The notes under the pieces: generated by a model
Databases searched by the model: none
What the model was told of the DNA's origin: nothing
The model's input: the letters and a program-made list of their open reading frames with translations, nothing else
Shown here: in pieces, positions 39,077 through 46,955 of the stretch
Position numbering within the stretch: the first letter of the stretch is position 1
How the letters are laid out: every line of letters begins with the position of its first letter
DNA from: a virus
Reading direction: 5' to 3' (one strand)
Length of the DNA: 64,000 nt
Virus record (IMG/VR): IMGVR_UViG_3300001846_000239
Span: 48,995-112,994 of that record
Translations under genes and position numbers: made by a program

Positions 39077-40980
39077 AAGGATACTGTTTGAGATACTCTG
39101 TTGACTGGAGTTTGGTTGATAATACTAATATTTTGCTTAGTACTACTATCAGAGCTTGCTACTGTGACTGGAGCACTTGTTTCAACCGGTCTTTCTGGCA
39201 TTCTTAATTCAATATTTTCAGCTGATAGATTGATTACCGCATCACCCTGTATGCTAGGAGAATTTTGTACTGCCGCAGATGGGGTTGAAGGGTTTTGAAT
39301 AAGCTGTAACATTTCGTTTGCTTTTTTGATTGTCGCAACGGCTGCTTCAGCATCATCACCAAGGTTAGCAAGACCTTTTGTCTTAAAGTCTCTACCTTCA
39401 TAGATTGTTCCACCCGACATAATGACTTCTAATACCTTCATGTATTCGGCCAGATCTTCAACCATATCGTCAAGATCTAATGTCAATCCATCCATCTTGG
39501 TAAGTTTAGCAAATGACTCAGCAAAGTGATCAAACGCAGTGGCACCGTCCTCGATAAGTTGTGCATTCTCACCAACCTTCATAGCGGCTTCAATAGGACT
39601 TTCACCACCTACAAAGAATTTAACAATACCTGCACCAAGATCAGCAATCGCATTTAGACCTTTACTTGCAGCAAATGTTGATAAGCCTGCACTCAAACTT
39701 AGCAATGCATCGTTAGCTCGTGATGTTCTTTCATAGTCTGCATCTTCACCGATAGACAATAAGGTATTTACCTGTTCTTTAATTGTATCAGCAAAATCAC
39801 CTTCGGTAAATTTATCAATAGCATCTGCAGTACTATTAGCACCTTTACCTATCGCAAATGCGACAAGACCAAGTGACAATCCACTCATTGTTTTACGGAA
39901 TGCAGTTGTATCACCAGCCTTACCTAAATCAATCGATAAAAGTGTTTCAACCTCACGCTTAATATCTTCGGCAAAGTTTTCGCCAGAGAATTTAGTTATC
40001 GCATCACCAACGCCAGAACCAGTTTTACCTATGGCAAAGGCTACAAGACCAAGAGCTAAACCGCCCATAGTCAATGCGAAGTCACCAACTTGACCAGCAG
40101 TACCAGTATCGATAGAGATTAATGTTTCTACTTCTCTCTTGATATTGTCTGCAAAGTTTTCACCTGATGTAAATTTGGTTACTGCGTCAGCAACACCGGA
40201 TCCAGCTTTACCTACTGCGAATGCAGCAAGACCAAGACCCAATGCACCCAGTGTAAGAGATACTCCAGCCACACGCTCGGGTGTCATATTTTCTAGATCA
40301 GCAATGGCTAGCAAATCATCAATATTACCTCTGATGTTTTGAATCCAATCGCCATTACCTTCGAATCTACTTACGGCTTTACTTGCTACTTCACCTAATG
40401 AGAATGCGGCAAGGCCTAAACCGAGAGCACCCATTGTAGCAGAAACAGAGGCTACATTTGCTACGGTCATTCGGTCAGATTCGGCTATACTTAAAAGCTC
40501 ATCAACGTTTTCTTTAATCTTTTCTGTATCTAATTCACCAAATTGTTCCATGGCATAGGTCAAACCAGCTGCACCAACACCAAGACCAGCAAGTAATGCA
40601 CCTGCACCCATTGCAATTGGTCCCATCATACCGCCTAGTTTACTTAATATGCCACTACTCTTCCTGGCTTCTGCACTATCTGGAGAAGCTTTTGTAGTAA
40701 TACCATCGGCCAATAGATCTTTAATCTCTTCGAATATAAGACCTGATTCTCTATTCTTTTCGATCTCTGCAAGGCGACTATTATCCATTGACTCAAAGAA
40801 GTCATTAAATACAACATTCAGGCTTGCACTTGTTTCTAGTGCAACCTGTTGCATTTTCTTTAATTCCAAAAGATGCCGACGGGTATTTCTGCCATCACGT
40901 TCAATCTCGCCAGTGGCGCGATTGTTTTCTGACATTAAATCAATTAATTCTCTTATATCGTTTCGATTTTCGTCGGCCAT
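39073..40980 (-). CDS. Putative tail tape-measure protein (gp29-like)
   Basis: 635 residues. N-terminal helical region (1-110), a hydrophobic Gly/Ala stretch (about 113-145), then five tandem repeats of about 60 residues from about 157 to 460, each with a helix ending in LLSI/LISI, a hydrophobic GLGLAAFxxGK segment and a linker such as GENFADNIKREVE. The C-terminal part is acidic, then low-complexity. T4 gp29 (590 residues) measures a tail of similar length; repeats and hydrophobic segments are typical of tape measures. Synteny with gp26-like and tail-tube-fold genes supports the call; direct similarity to gp29 is not claimed. AGGAAG precedes the ATG. Confidence 0.6.
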   Translation of the reverse strand: MADENRNDIRELIDLMSENNRATGEIERDGRNTRRHLLELKKMQQVALETSASLNVVFNDFFESMDNSRLAEIEKNRESGLIFEEIKDLLADGITTKASPDSAEARKSSGILSKLGGMMGPIAMGAGALLAGLGVGAAGLTYAMEQFGELDTEKIKENVDELLSIAESDRMTVANVASVSATMGALGLGLAAFSLGEVASKAVSRFEGNGDWIQNIRGNIDDLLAIADLENMTPERVAGVSLTLGALGLGLAAFAVGKAGSGVADAVTKFTSGENFADNIKREVETLISIDTGTAGQVGDFALTMGGLALGLVAFAIGKTGSGVGDAITKFSGENFAEDIKREVETLLSIDLGKAGDTTAFRKTMSGLSLGLVAFAIGKGANSTADAIDKFTEGDFADTIKEQVNTLLSIGEDADYERTSRANDALLSLSAGLSTFAASKGLNAIADLGAGIVKFFVGGESPIEAAMKVGENAQLIEDGATAFDHFAESFAKLTKMDGLTLDLDDMVEDLAEYMKVLEVIMSGGTIYEGRDFKTKGLANLGDDAEAAVATIKKANEMLQLIQNPSTPSAAVQNSPSIQGDAVINLSAENIELRMPERPVETSAPVTVASSDSSTKQNISIINQTPVNRVSQTVSF

Positions 40981-40990
40981 ATCTTACTTC

Positions 40991-41314
40991 CTACTTTTTA
41001 CCAAAGTTTTGTGTTCCAAAGAAAGCTGCTACAATACCAGCAACTGCAACAAAATATGTTGGAGCCATATCACCCAGTACTTCCATTGCCTGATCTAAAC
41101 CAACCAGGGATGCAACTACAACTGCGAATGGATATAGTAATAGTCCACCTAATGCAAACCATGTCATTTTACGTTGCGCATCACGCATTGCATCTGCATC
41201 ATCGAGTTCTTTACGTTTGAACTCAAGATACATCGCATGTTCTTCGTCAGATACTTTACCATCACCGTTTGTATCTGCTGGATGGTCAGGCTTCATTTTT
41301 ACTTCTTCTGTCAT
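40991..41314 (-). CDS. EF-hand membrane protein in tail gene cluster
   Basis: 107 residues. DTNGDGKVSDEEH (about 14-26) is a canonical EF-hand calcium loop, followed by a charged helix and two hydrophobic segments about 50-72 (MTWFALGGLLLYPFAVVVAS) and 83-100 (YFVAVAGIVAAFFGTQ). I recall similar proteins in cyanophages. Calcium-dependent membrane interaction during infection, or a holin-like role, are both possible. Its ATG overlaps the stop of the frameshift extension. Confidence 0.75.
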   Translation of the reverse strand: MTEEVKMKPDHPADTNGDGKVSDEEHAMYLEFKRKELDDADAMRDAQRKMTWFALGGLLLYPFAVVVASLVGLDQAMEVLGDMAPTYFVAVAGIVAAFFGTQNFGKK

Positions 41315-41499
41315 CGTCTTGTCCTTTGTTTAATTTTTTCGTTTTCGTCTTCAATATGTTGCTGCAATAGGCTAACATATATCTGCCTCTCCCATGGTAA
41401 CATATTATCAAGCTCTGTTAAACTATACTTGTGATGTTGAACTAATGCGAAGTTTGTCTTATAATGATTGGTCAAACTCTCATGTGAGAGGCCTATGAA
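41311..41499 (-). CDS. C-terminal extension read by -1 frameshift from the gp26-like gene
   Basis: 62 codons plus stop in the -1 frame relative to the upstream gene, beginning at the T8 run. The peptide is well-formed: HHKYSLTELDNMLPWERQIY then VSLLQQHIEDENEKIKQ. This frame has no ATG or GTG before its conserved part (only an internal TTG), and upstream it is closed by a stop just before the slip site, so access by frameshifting is the simplest explanation. The charged W-E-R-Q-I-Y helix pattern resembles the second-frame domains of tail-assembly chaperones. The stop overlaps the next ATG. Confidence 0.65.
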   Translation of the reverse strand, partial: FIGLSHESLTNHYKTNFALVQHHKYSLTELDNMLPWERQIYVSLLQQHIEDENEKIKQRTRR

Positions 41500-42194
41500 A
41501 AAAAACTTTGTAGACCTCTTAGCTCTACGTTAGATTTCTCTCCACACTTATGGCAAGTGATTTCATCTTTATATTCAACAGCCGGTATAGCTTGGAAGAA
41601 TGTTTGCAATTTCTTGAATTGCGTAGAGTTTAAGTTTTCAATAAACTCTTGTACCTCTTCCTTACTGGTCTGACTTCTGTCATATACCGCATCTTCATCA
41701 AATATACAATCAACACAACTTACTAGTAAGTCCATCACACCTTCAACGCTGTCAAGTTTTTCTATATCTAATTCACCAAATGTTGCAACAGATGGATAAG
41801 ACATCTTGACACCAATATCATCAGTTAACATGATAACGTTATCATCTTTTACATTTGCCATTTTTACATCATCAACGTTGATAGTCAGTGGATTAAGTTC
41901 TTCACAGTGTTCGCACTTAATCTGTAGGTTCATTTCTTCGCCAACTGACTTGCCTCGCAATTGCAAGAACATATATTCAATGTCAAATGTAGTTAATTTA
42001 GTGACATCATCCAAACCATAACATGATTGGATAACATCTTTTACCGCGTTGGAAATCTGCAGAGGATCCGCTGATTCCATTGCGACCATCAATACCTTCT
42101 CTTCTTTCACAAGATAAGGTCTCATCTTGAGCGTTTCGCCGGTAGACGGCAACTTAATGTCGTACCTTGGTACGCTCATCTTGGGTAAAGCCAT
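41493..42194 (-). CDS. 26: Baseplate hub/tail assembly protein gp26-like
   Basis: 233 residues. IKLPSTGETLKMRPYLVKEE and TTFDIEYMFLQLRGKSVGEE are the hallmark segments of the gp26-like family in T4-like phages. Two CxxC pairs (CEHCEE and CHKCGE) predict a zinc ribbon. The gene ends SFFS just after a T8 tract; a -1 slip there would continue for 62 residues. AGGAG precedes the ATG. Neighbour of tail-tube-fold and tape-measure genes. Confidence 0.8.
   Translation of the reverse strand: MALPKMSVPRYDIKLPSTGETLKMRPYLVKEEKVLMVAMESADPLQISNAVKDVIQSCYGLDDVTKLTTFDIEYMFLQLRGKSVGEEMNLQIKCEHCEELNPLTINVDDVKMANVKDDNVIMLTDDIGVKMSYPSVATFGELDIEKLDSVEGVMDLLVSCVDCIFDEDAVYDRSQTSKEEVQEFIENLNSTQFKKLQTFFQAIPAVEYKDEITCHKCGEKSNVELRGLQSFFS
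41498..41505 (-). other. T8 slippery site for predicted -1 ribosomal frameshift
   Basis: On the minus strand the codons AGT TTT TTT TCA TAG contain T-TTT-TTT-T immediately before the zero-frame stop. Slippage by -1 gives TTT TTC ATA GGC and a long open frame. Confidence 0.65.
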
Positions 42195-42219
42195 TATATT
42201 CTCCTATTGTAATAATATC

Positions 42220-42870
42220 TTAATTAAATATTGTACCAACCGCAGACAATGTAGATTGAACCGGCCCTTCTGGTACATAGTTTTCGTAACTCAAAGTCAC
42301 ACTCATTTTCTGAACAGTATTTTCAGCATTACTGTCCAGGTTTACCGCATTCACAGTGATTGGAAATGCACCTTCCAATCTAACCGCATATACTGGTACG
42401 TTATCCTGATTTAGCTGTTGTATAACTATATCAGTCTGAAAATCTTTTTTATAACCTGCTCTGTATGTATTCATATCAATGATACCACTCATCCATGTGT
42501 CAAACATTTTCTTGACATAGTAATCATTGGTAAGCAGGAATGTCATTGTCACATCTTCATTGATTACTGTATATGGCACCTTGATCGTTTGTTTATCGGC
42601 AGTGTAATCAATCGTTGCAATCTGTCTTCCAGGCAATTGTACTGACTCGCATAGAATAGAGATATCTCTTGGGTCAGGTATAATATTAGTAGGCGACGCA
42701 CCTGCAATTGCATTTCTTGCAAGATCACCAACAAGAGAACCAATACTCGAGTTCAAGAGTGACTTGAATGAATTGGATGTCGGGGGTGTAAAGAACACAT
42801 TAAAACGGTTTTGCATTGCAATACCGCCCTTCTTAGCAATTGTTGATTTAAGATCGTCTATACTGTTCAT
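42220..42870 (-). CDS. Tail-tube-fold protein (gp54/gp19-like)
   Basis: 216 residues. QNRFNVFFTPP near the N-terminus, CESVQLPGRQIATIDYTAD and TVINEDVTMTFLLTNDYYVK in the middle and MSVTLSYENYVPEG near the end follow the tail-tube fold shared by T4 gp19 and gp54. Being away from the sheath/tube genes and next to hub genes, it is more likely a tube initiator (gp54-like) than the main tube protein. Start overlaps the stop of the upstream gene. Confidence 0.75.
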   Translation of the reverse strand: MNSIDDLKSTIAKKGGIAMQNRFNVFFTPPTSNSFKSLLNSSIGSLVGDLARNAIAGASPTNIIPDPRDISILCESVQLPGRQIATIDYTADKQTIKVPYTVINEDVTMTFLLTNDYYVKKMFDTWMSGIIDMNTYRAGYKKDFQTDIVIQQLNQDNVPVYAVRLEGAFPITVNAVNLDSNAENTVQKMSVTLSYENYVPEGPVQSTLSAVGTIFN

Positions 42871-43454
42871 TGTGCGTATGCCTTCCTAGAGTATCGCCAC
42901 ACAGATTGTGCTTTGACCTTTCTAAATTCTTCTGTTGGTAAAAAGATTGCAATTTCCCATTCAGTCATAGGTACTCTTACGATCTTCGACTTAACATGAT
43001 CCATCAGGTAATGCTTGAAGCAAGGCTCAAATTCTCTATACTTCTTGACACCTTTCAATGTTTTGTATCTCATTCGCTGCAGACGTGTCGTGTCTGTCAT
43101 ATTCTTTGGGGCTAACTTCATTAGCTCATCAAGGAATCTTGCACGTACACCAGGCGATAGGTAATGTAGATTCAATCCATAGAAACCGCCTGGAGCAGGT
43201 TCGACCATAATGGTCAATGGGAATCTATCATAGTATGGTAACTCTGCCTTATACTTGGGATCATAGAAATACATCATCATGTCACCAATACGTGGCTTCG
43301 TAGTAGTCACCAATGCCTCATCTTTCAGCAATGAACGGTTGTTAATATCGCCAAGCTTCTTCACATTACGTTGAAACCAACGCTGTGATTCCTTCGTTCT
43401 TGGAGAGACGCCTGCCCTAAATGCCTGTGCTTGTAGTGTATCGAATAAACTCAT
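42867..43454 (-). CDS. Conserved baseplate-associated phage protein
   Basis: 195 residues. KPRIGDMMMYFYDPKYKAEL, FPLTIMVEPAPGGFYGLNLH and the helical VKKYREFEPCFKHYLMDHVK followed by MTEWEIAIFLPTEEF are strongly patterned and familiar from cyanophage tail gene clusters; no T4 name can be given with confidence. A TATAAATA lies so close upstream that the predicted mRNA begins at the ATG. Confidence 0.7.
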   Translation of the reverse strand: MSLFDTLQAQAFRAGVSPRTKESQRWFQRNVKKLGDINNRSLLKDEALVTTTKPRIGDMMMYFYDPKYKAELPYYDRFPLTIMVEPAPGGFYGLNLHYLSPGVRARFLDELMKLAPKNMTDTTRLQRMRYKTLKGVKKYREFEPCFKHYLMDHVKSKIVRVPMTEWEIAIFLPTEEFRKVKAQSVWRYSRKAYAQ

Positions 43455-43459
43455 ATCTT

Positions 43460-43467
43460 TATTTATA
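43460..43467 (-). promoter_or_regulatory. T4-type late promoter, predicted leaderless
   Basis: TATAAATA on the minus strand; with the box at -13 to -6, +1 falls exactly on the A of ATG 43454. It lies in the 13-base gap after gp4. Confidence 0.75.
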
Positions 43468-43911
43468 CTATCCTTTCAACACTTTGATACCTAAATTGCG
43501 TAAAGTATCTTCGGTCCAGATCTGAAACTTCCATCCCTTATGGTGTGCGAACTGCTGAGCCGCTTCCCACTTGGATGTATTCTTGATATATGTGGTCACC
43601 TCATTCAAATGCTTCTTCGTCTTACGTTTACCTTTGGGAGGTTGGGTCTGTTTCTTTGGCTTGATTTCAACCAATATCACATCACCATTACTCATCTCAA
43701 GTAACATATCAACGAAATAACGATGCAGCTTATTATCCGTCTTACACTTGTATGGTATAACAATCTCTTCACTGTTCCATGCACGTACCTGTGGATTTGT
43801 CTCTGCCCAACGAAATGCATTGCGTTCCCATAGCGATCTGTATGTCACCTTGGACCAATCGCCCGCATATTTGCTCTTATTCTTGACTGTGTATTTACCT
43901 TTGTATGCCAA
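43468..43911 (-). CDS. 4: Head completion protein gp4
   Basis: 147 residues (T4 gp4: 150). YKGKYTVKNKSKYAGD, VTYRSLWERNAFRWAE, VIPYKCKTDNKLHRYFVDM and VILVEIKPKKQTQPPKGK followed by TSKWEAAQQFAHHKGWKF align well with T4 gp4, including the nuclease-like D...ExK (VDM and VEIKPK). It completes DNA-filled heads. The start is TTG 43911 with GGAG seven bases upstream; the family N-terminus M-A-Y supports it. Separated from gp48 by a divergent region with two late promoters. Confidence 0.93.
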   Translation of the reverse strand: MAYKGKYTVKNKSKYAGDWSKVTYRSLWERNAFRWAETNPQVRAWNSEEIVIPYKCKTDNKLHRYFVDMLLEMSNGDVILVEIKPKKQTQPPKGKRKTKKHLNEVTTYIKNTSKWEAAQQFAHHKGWKFQIWTEDTLRNLGIKVLKG

Positions 43912-43928
43912 AACTCATCTCCAAAACA

Positions 43929-43936
43929 TATAAATA
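43929..43936 (+). promoter_or_regulatory. T4-type late promoter driving the baseplate operon
   Basis: Perfect TATAAATA, plus strand, about 50 bases before ATG 43987. Predicted +1 about 43942. Confidence 0.88.
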
Positions 43937-43963
43937 GTTGTAATAAAGTAATTAATCTATCAC

Positions 43964-43971
43964 TATTTATA
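43964..43971 (-). promoter_or_regulatory. T4-type late promoter driving gp4 and minus-strand tail genes
   Basis: Perfect TATAAATA on the minus strand, about 53 bases before the TTG start of gp4. Predicted +1 about 43958, so its transcript overlaps the 5' end of the plus-strand one. Confidence 0.88.
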
Positions 43972-43986
43972 TAGGTAAAAAGAAGC

Positions 43987-44823
43987 ATGAAAATATTAAC
44001 ATTTCCGGAATCACTGAGGGATAAGGTCACAAACGAAGGTTTTCCTTATGTGTCATTCACGATGGCTCGCCAAGGGGCTCCTGAATTTCAACAGATCTGC
44101 CTATTCATACCTGCAGGTATGGGATCTGCCGATGGAATGAATTATAACCAATCAGAGCTAGGTATGTTCGGTATGGGTGCGGCCCAGTTGGCGCAAGGCA
44201 AGAATGTCAATATGGCAGATATCGCCTCTAATGTCATCAAAGAAGTAGGTAAACACGTCGCACCCGGTCTTACAACTGCGGCAACACTCAAGTCTGGCCT
44301 TGTGGTCAATCCATATATGGCGACGACATTCGAGGGTGCCACAGTTCGCCAATTCGGATTCGAGTTCAAGCTTGTACCTACCTCAAAAGAAGAATCATTG
44401 ACTGCCCATCAGATCGAGAATGCATTCCGCAAATACATGTATCCAAAAGAGAGGGGTGCCGGTTCGCTGGAATATCCACCCACGTTTCGTATCAAATTCA
44501 TGGCCGGAACAGGAATCAACAAGTATATGCCAAGAATCATTGACTCATATCTGACTGCAATGACGGCGACATATAATGCGACCGGCAATTCGTTTCATTC
44601 TAATGATGGTAACCTGGGTGCTGCACCTGTAGAGATAGATATTAACCTGACATTCCAAGAAGTACGGGCGATCACACGTGATGATCTGTATAACGAATCC
44701 GGACTCACATACAAAGATGGATACGAGTCTGCCGGGCATGTGGTTGGAGCACCGGTCGATAATGAAGGGGATAACCCATTCCTTGGTATCGAGACAACAA
44801 CCAATCCAGAGGGAGGACAATAA
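43987..44823 (+). CDS. 48: Tail-tube cap / baseplate protein gp48-like
   Basis: 278 residues. SLRDKVTNEGFPYVSFTMAR, CLFIPAGM, VVNPYMATTFEGATVRQFGF, EFKLVPTSKEESLTA, FRKYMYPK and FRIKFMAGTG follow the gp48 pattern in marine T4-like phages. gp48 caps the hub and starts tail-tube polymerisation. Shorter than T4 gp48 (364). The gene opens the plus-strand baseplate operon and is visibly richer in GC than the early genes. Confidence 0.82.
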   Translation: MKILTFPESLRDKVTNEGFPYVSFTMARQGAPEFQQICLFIPAGMGSADGMNYNQSELGMFGMGAAQLAQGKNVNMADIASNVIKEVGKHVAPGLTTAATLKSGLVVNPYMATTFEGATVRQFGFEFKLVPTSKEESLTAHQIENAFRKYMYPKERGAGSLEYPPTFRIKFMAGTGINKYMPRIIDSYLTAMTATYNATGNSFHSNDGNLGAAPVEIDINLTFQEVRAITRDDLYNESGLTYKDGYESAGHVVGAPVDNEGDNPFLGIETTTNPEGGQ

Positions 44824-44826
44824 ACC

Positions 44827-45648
44827 GTGAGCTATTTCAAACAATTCCCATCGGCGAACTATGACTTCGATCGCAATGGTATCATACAAAAGGTGGTCGA
44901 TATCTATCGTTCTGCCAGACCCCTGGATACCTACCTGGATGATCTCAATGCATATTCATTCTATCAGGTCAAGAACGGAGAGCGACCTGATATCGTTTCG
45001 CAAAGACTGTATGGCACACCTGCATTCTATTGGACATTCTTCATCGTGAATGACTTCCTGCATGATGGACTCGCCGCCTGGCCTATGTCCCAGGAAAAGC
45101 TGCATGACTATATGGCCCAGGAGTTCGAAGGAGTGGTGATCACGACCAATCCAAGTGTGGATGAGACCGGCGACCCGGGTGTCATATCCTCATATCCGAA
45201 TAGTCTGGCCGGAAGATTCGAGTTAGATGAACAAATCGTAGGCCTGACCTCATTTGCAGAGGGTACCCTGACAAAGAAAATCGTTGATATGAACCAACTG
45301 GTGATCCAAAACGTCACTGGGTCATTCATTGGCAACTCCTCCCCAGGCCCCCTAAACAGTACAGAAAAGGTGACAGGCTCAAAAACAGAAGATACAGTAG
45401 ATACCTATGACGTATATCAGTATATAGACGCCCCACATTCATATTATCGCACAGACGATCCAGAAAAAAGAGTAGTCACGAACGGTGTATTCATAACTGG
45501 AGGAGAGCCAGCCGGACAACTATCATTCCGCACCAATAGAGAGTATCTATTCGATACAAATGAGGCAAGATCACAAATAAGAGTAGTAGATCCTAAGTAT
45601 ATCACACAATTTGCAGACAAATATGAGGCAATAATCAATAATGAGTAA
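44827..45648 (+). CDS. 53: Baseplate wedge protein gp53-like
   Basis: 273 residues (T4 gp53: 196). YFKQFPSANYDFD then YSFYQVKNGERPDIVSQRLY followed by GTPAFYWTFFIVNDFLHDG is the conserved LysM-like core of gp53. The start is GTG with GGAGG at 44813. The C-terminal portion after about residue 110 is longer than in T4. Overlaps gp27 by eight bases. Elevated GC: 34 of 60 bases in 45061-45120. Confidence 0.88.
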   Translation: MSYFKQFPSANYDFDRNGIIQKVVDIYRSARPLDTYLDDLNAYSFYQVKNGERPDIVSQRLYGTPAFYWTFFIVNDFLHDGLAAWPMSQEKLHDYMAQEFEGVVITTNPSVDETGDPGVISSYPNSLAGRFELDEQIVGLTSFAEGTLTKKIVDMNQLVIQNVTGSFIGNSSPGPLNSTEKVTGSKTEDTVDTYDVYQYIDAPHSYYRTDDPEKRVVTNGVFITGGEPAGQLSFRTNREYLFDTNEARSQIRVVDPKYITQFADKYEAIINNE

Positions 45649-46951
45649 GGTGAATAGTAAACTGGTCAATGGTTCTGACGCTATTGTACCATCATCATAT
45701 GAGGTAGAGAGTATAATACTGACTGCCAGTAATGGAGATGAGTATGATATAAAGGCAGTCGTGGCGACAATTTCAGTCACTGAATCACTGTATGCAGGAT
45801 CCTTGCAGGCAGAGTTCGGTATACTAGATGCTGCAAATATGCTCGAAAAACTAAAAGTCGTGAGTGGAGAGGTACTGCACCTCAGAGTGACGCGAAGACT
45901 AACCGGCGAACAAAAAGACACTTACGATCACACATTCAGGATAGCAGAGGTCCACAGTTACAGTAAACTGAGCCCAGGCACACAGACATATTACTTCAGG
46001 TGTGTATCAGAACATGCCATGGTGAGCCAAACCAAGACGATTTCGAAGCGGTTCAATGATGTACCTGGTGCGCTCATAGAACGCCTCTGTACTGACGAGC
46101 TCAATATAGACCCAGAAGAGCTTTCTATTAACACAGAGACGAAACAGACAGTCAAGGGTGTGTATCCACGCATGAGGCCAATGGTGTTGATTAATTGGTT
46201 AAAGAATAAGGCCTATGATAATGGATCACCGTTCTTCTTCTATGAGACATTGGGACAGGGTATTATATTTGATTCCTATGAGAATATGATCAATAAGGAC
46301 ACATATAAAGAGTATATGCACAGTCCTATACACAATCACAATGTGGGTAGTAAAGAGAACATTACTCATTTAGCCTCGAAGGTGTTGACGTTGTCCTCAG
46401 AGATGAATATGAGCAAGTATATCAACACTGGTAATGGTGCCTACAGCTCTACTCTACACACTCTTGATACAAGTACTAAGTCATATAATGTGAAAGCCTA
46501 TGACTATAATCGCGATAATAAGTATACACTGAATAAGAATGGAGTGCTTCCTACTGGGGTAAAAGTCAATGATATTTCCCTGGGAGAACATAGCGGTTCG
46601 ACTAACTTTTATGTGAGTTTAAACGCGCTGGCCCATAACGGTGGGTCTAACATCCATGCACCAAATGATAGTGATATACTCGCGGCAAATGCCTATATGG
46701 AGAATATGGATACCCTCTCTCTGACTGTAGAGATCTATGGTGATTTTAAGTTATGTGTGGGTACTCCTATTGATATATCAGTGGTCAAGTCTGTGGAGAC
46801 CGATGAGGATAAACGTGGTAATGATAAGTTGCTCTCTGGTAGATATCTTGTTACATCCATTGAGCATATCTTTGGAGAAGAGTATAAGATGAAAATGTTG
46901 TGTAAGAAAGACTCATTCACAGAGTCATTAGATAATATAATAAAGGTATAA
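45641..46951 (+). CDS. 27: Baseplate hub protein gp27-like
   Basis: 436 residues (T4 gp27: 391). Features include EVESIILTASNGDEYDIK, LYAGSLQAEFGILDAANML, YYFRCVSEHAMVSQTKTISK followed by RFNDVPGALIERL, MRPMVLINWLKNKAYDNGSP and YLVTSIEHIFGEEYKMKM, matching hub proteins that form a trimeric tail-end torus and dock gp5. Overlaps gp53; gp5 follows five bases after its stop. Confidence 0.88.
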   Translation: MSKVNSKLVNGSDAIVPSSYEVESIILTASNGDEYDIKAVVATISVTESLYAGSLQAEFGILDAANMLEKLKVVSGEVLHLRVTRRLTGEQKDTYDHTFRIAEVHSYSKLSPGTQTYYFRCVSEHAMVSQTKTISKRFNDVPGALIERLCTDELNIDPEELSINTETKQTVKGVYPRMRPMVLINWLKNKAYDNGSPFFFYETLGQGIIFDSYENMINKDTYKEYMHSPIHNHNVGSKENITHLASKVLTLSSEMNMSKYINTGNGAYSSTLHTLDTSTKSYNVKAYDYNRDNKYTLNKNGVLPTGVKVNDISLGEHSGSTNFYVSLNALAHNGGSNIHAPNDSDILAANAYMENMDTLSLTVEIYGDFKLCVGTPIDISVVKSVETDEDKRGNDKLLSGRYLVTSIEHIFGEEYKMKMLCKKDSFTESLDNIIKV

Positions 46952-46955
46952 GAAT

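Noticed and set aside
44142-44889. Several minus-strand open frames opposite gp48/gp53
   Set aside because: Long antisense frames are expected from the higher GC of this block; no start signals or recognisable domains.
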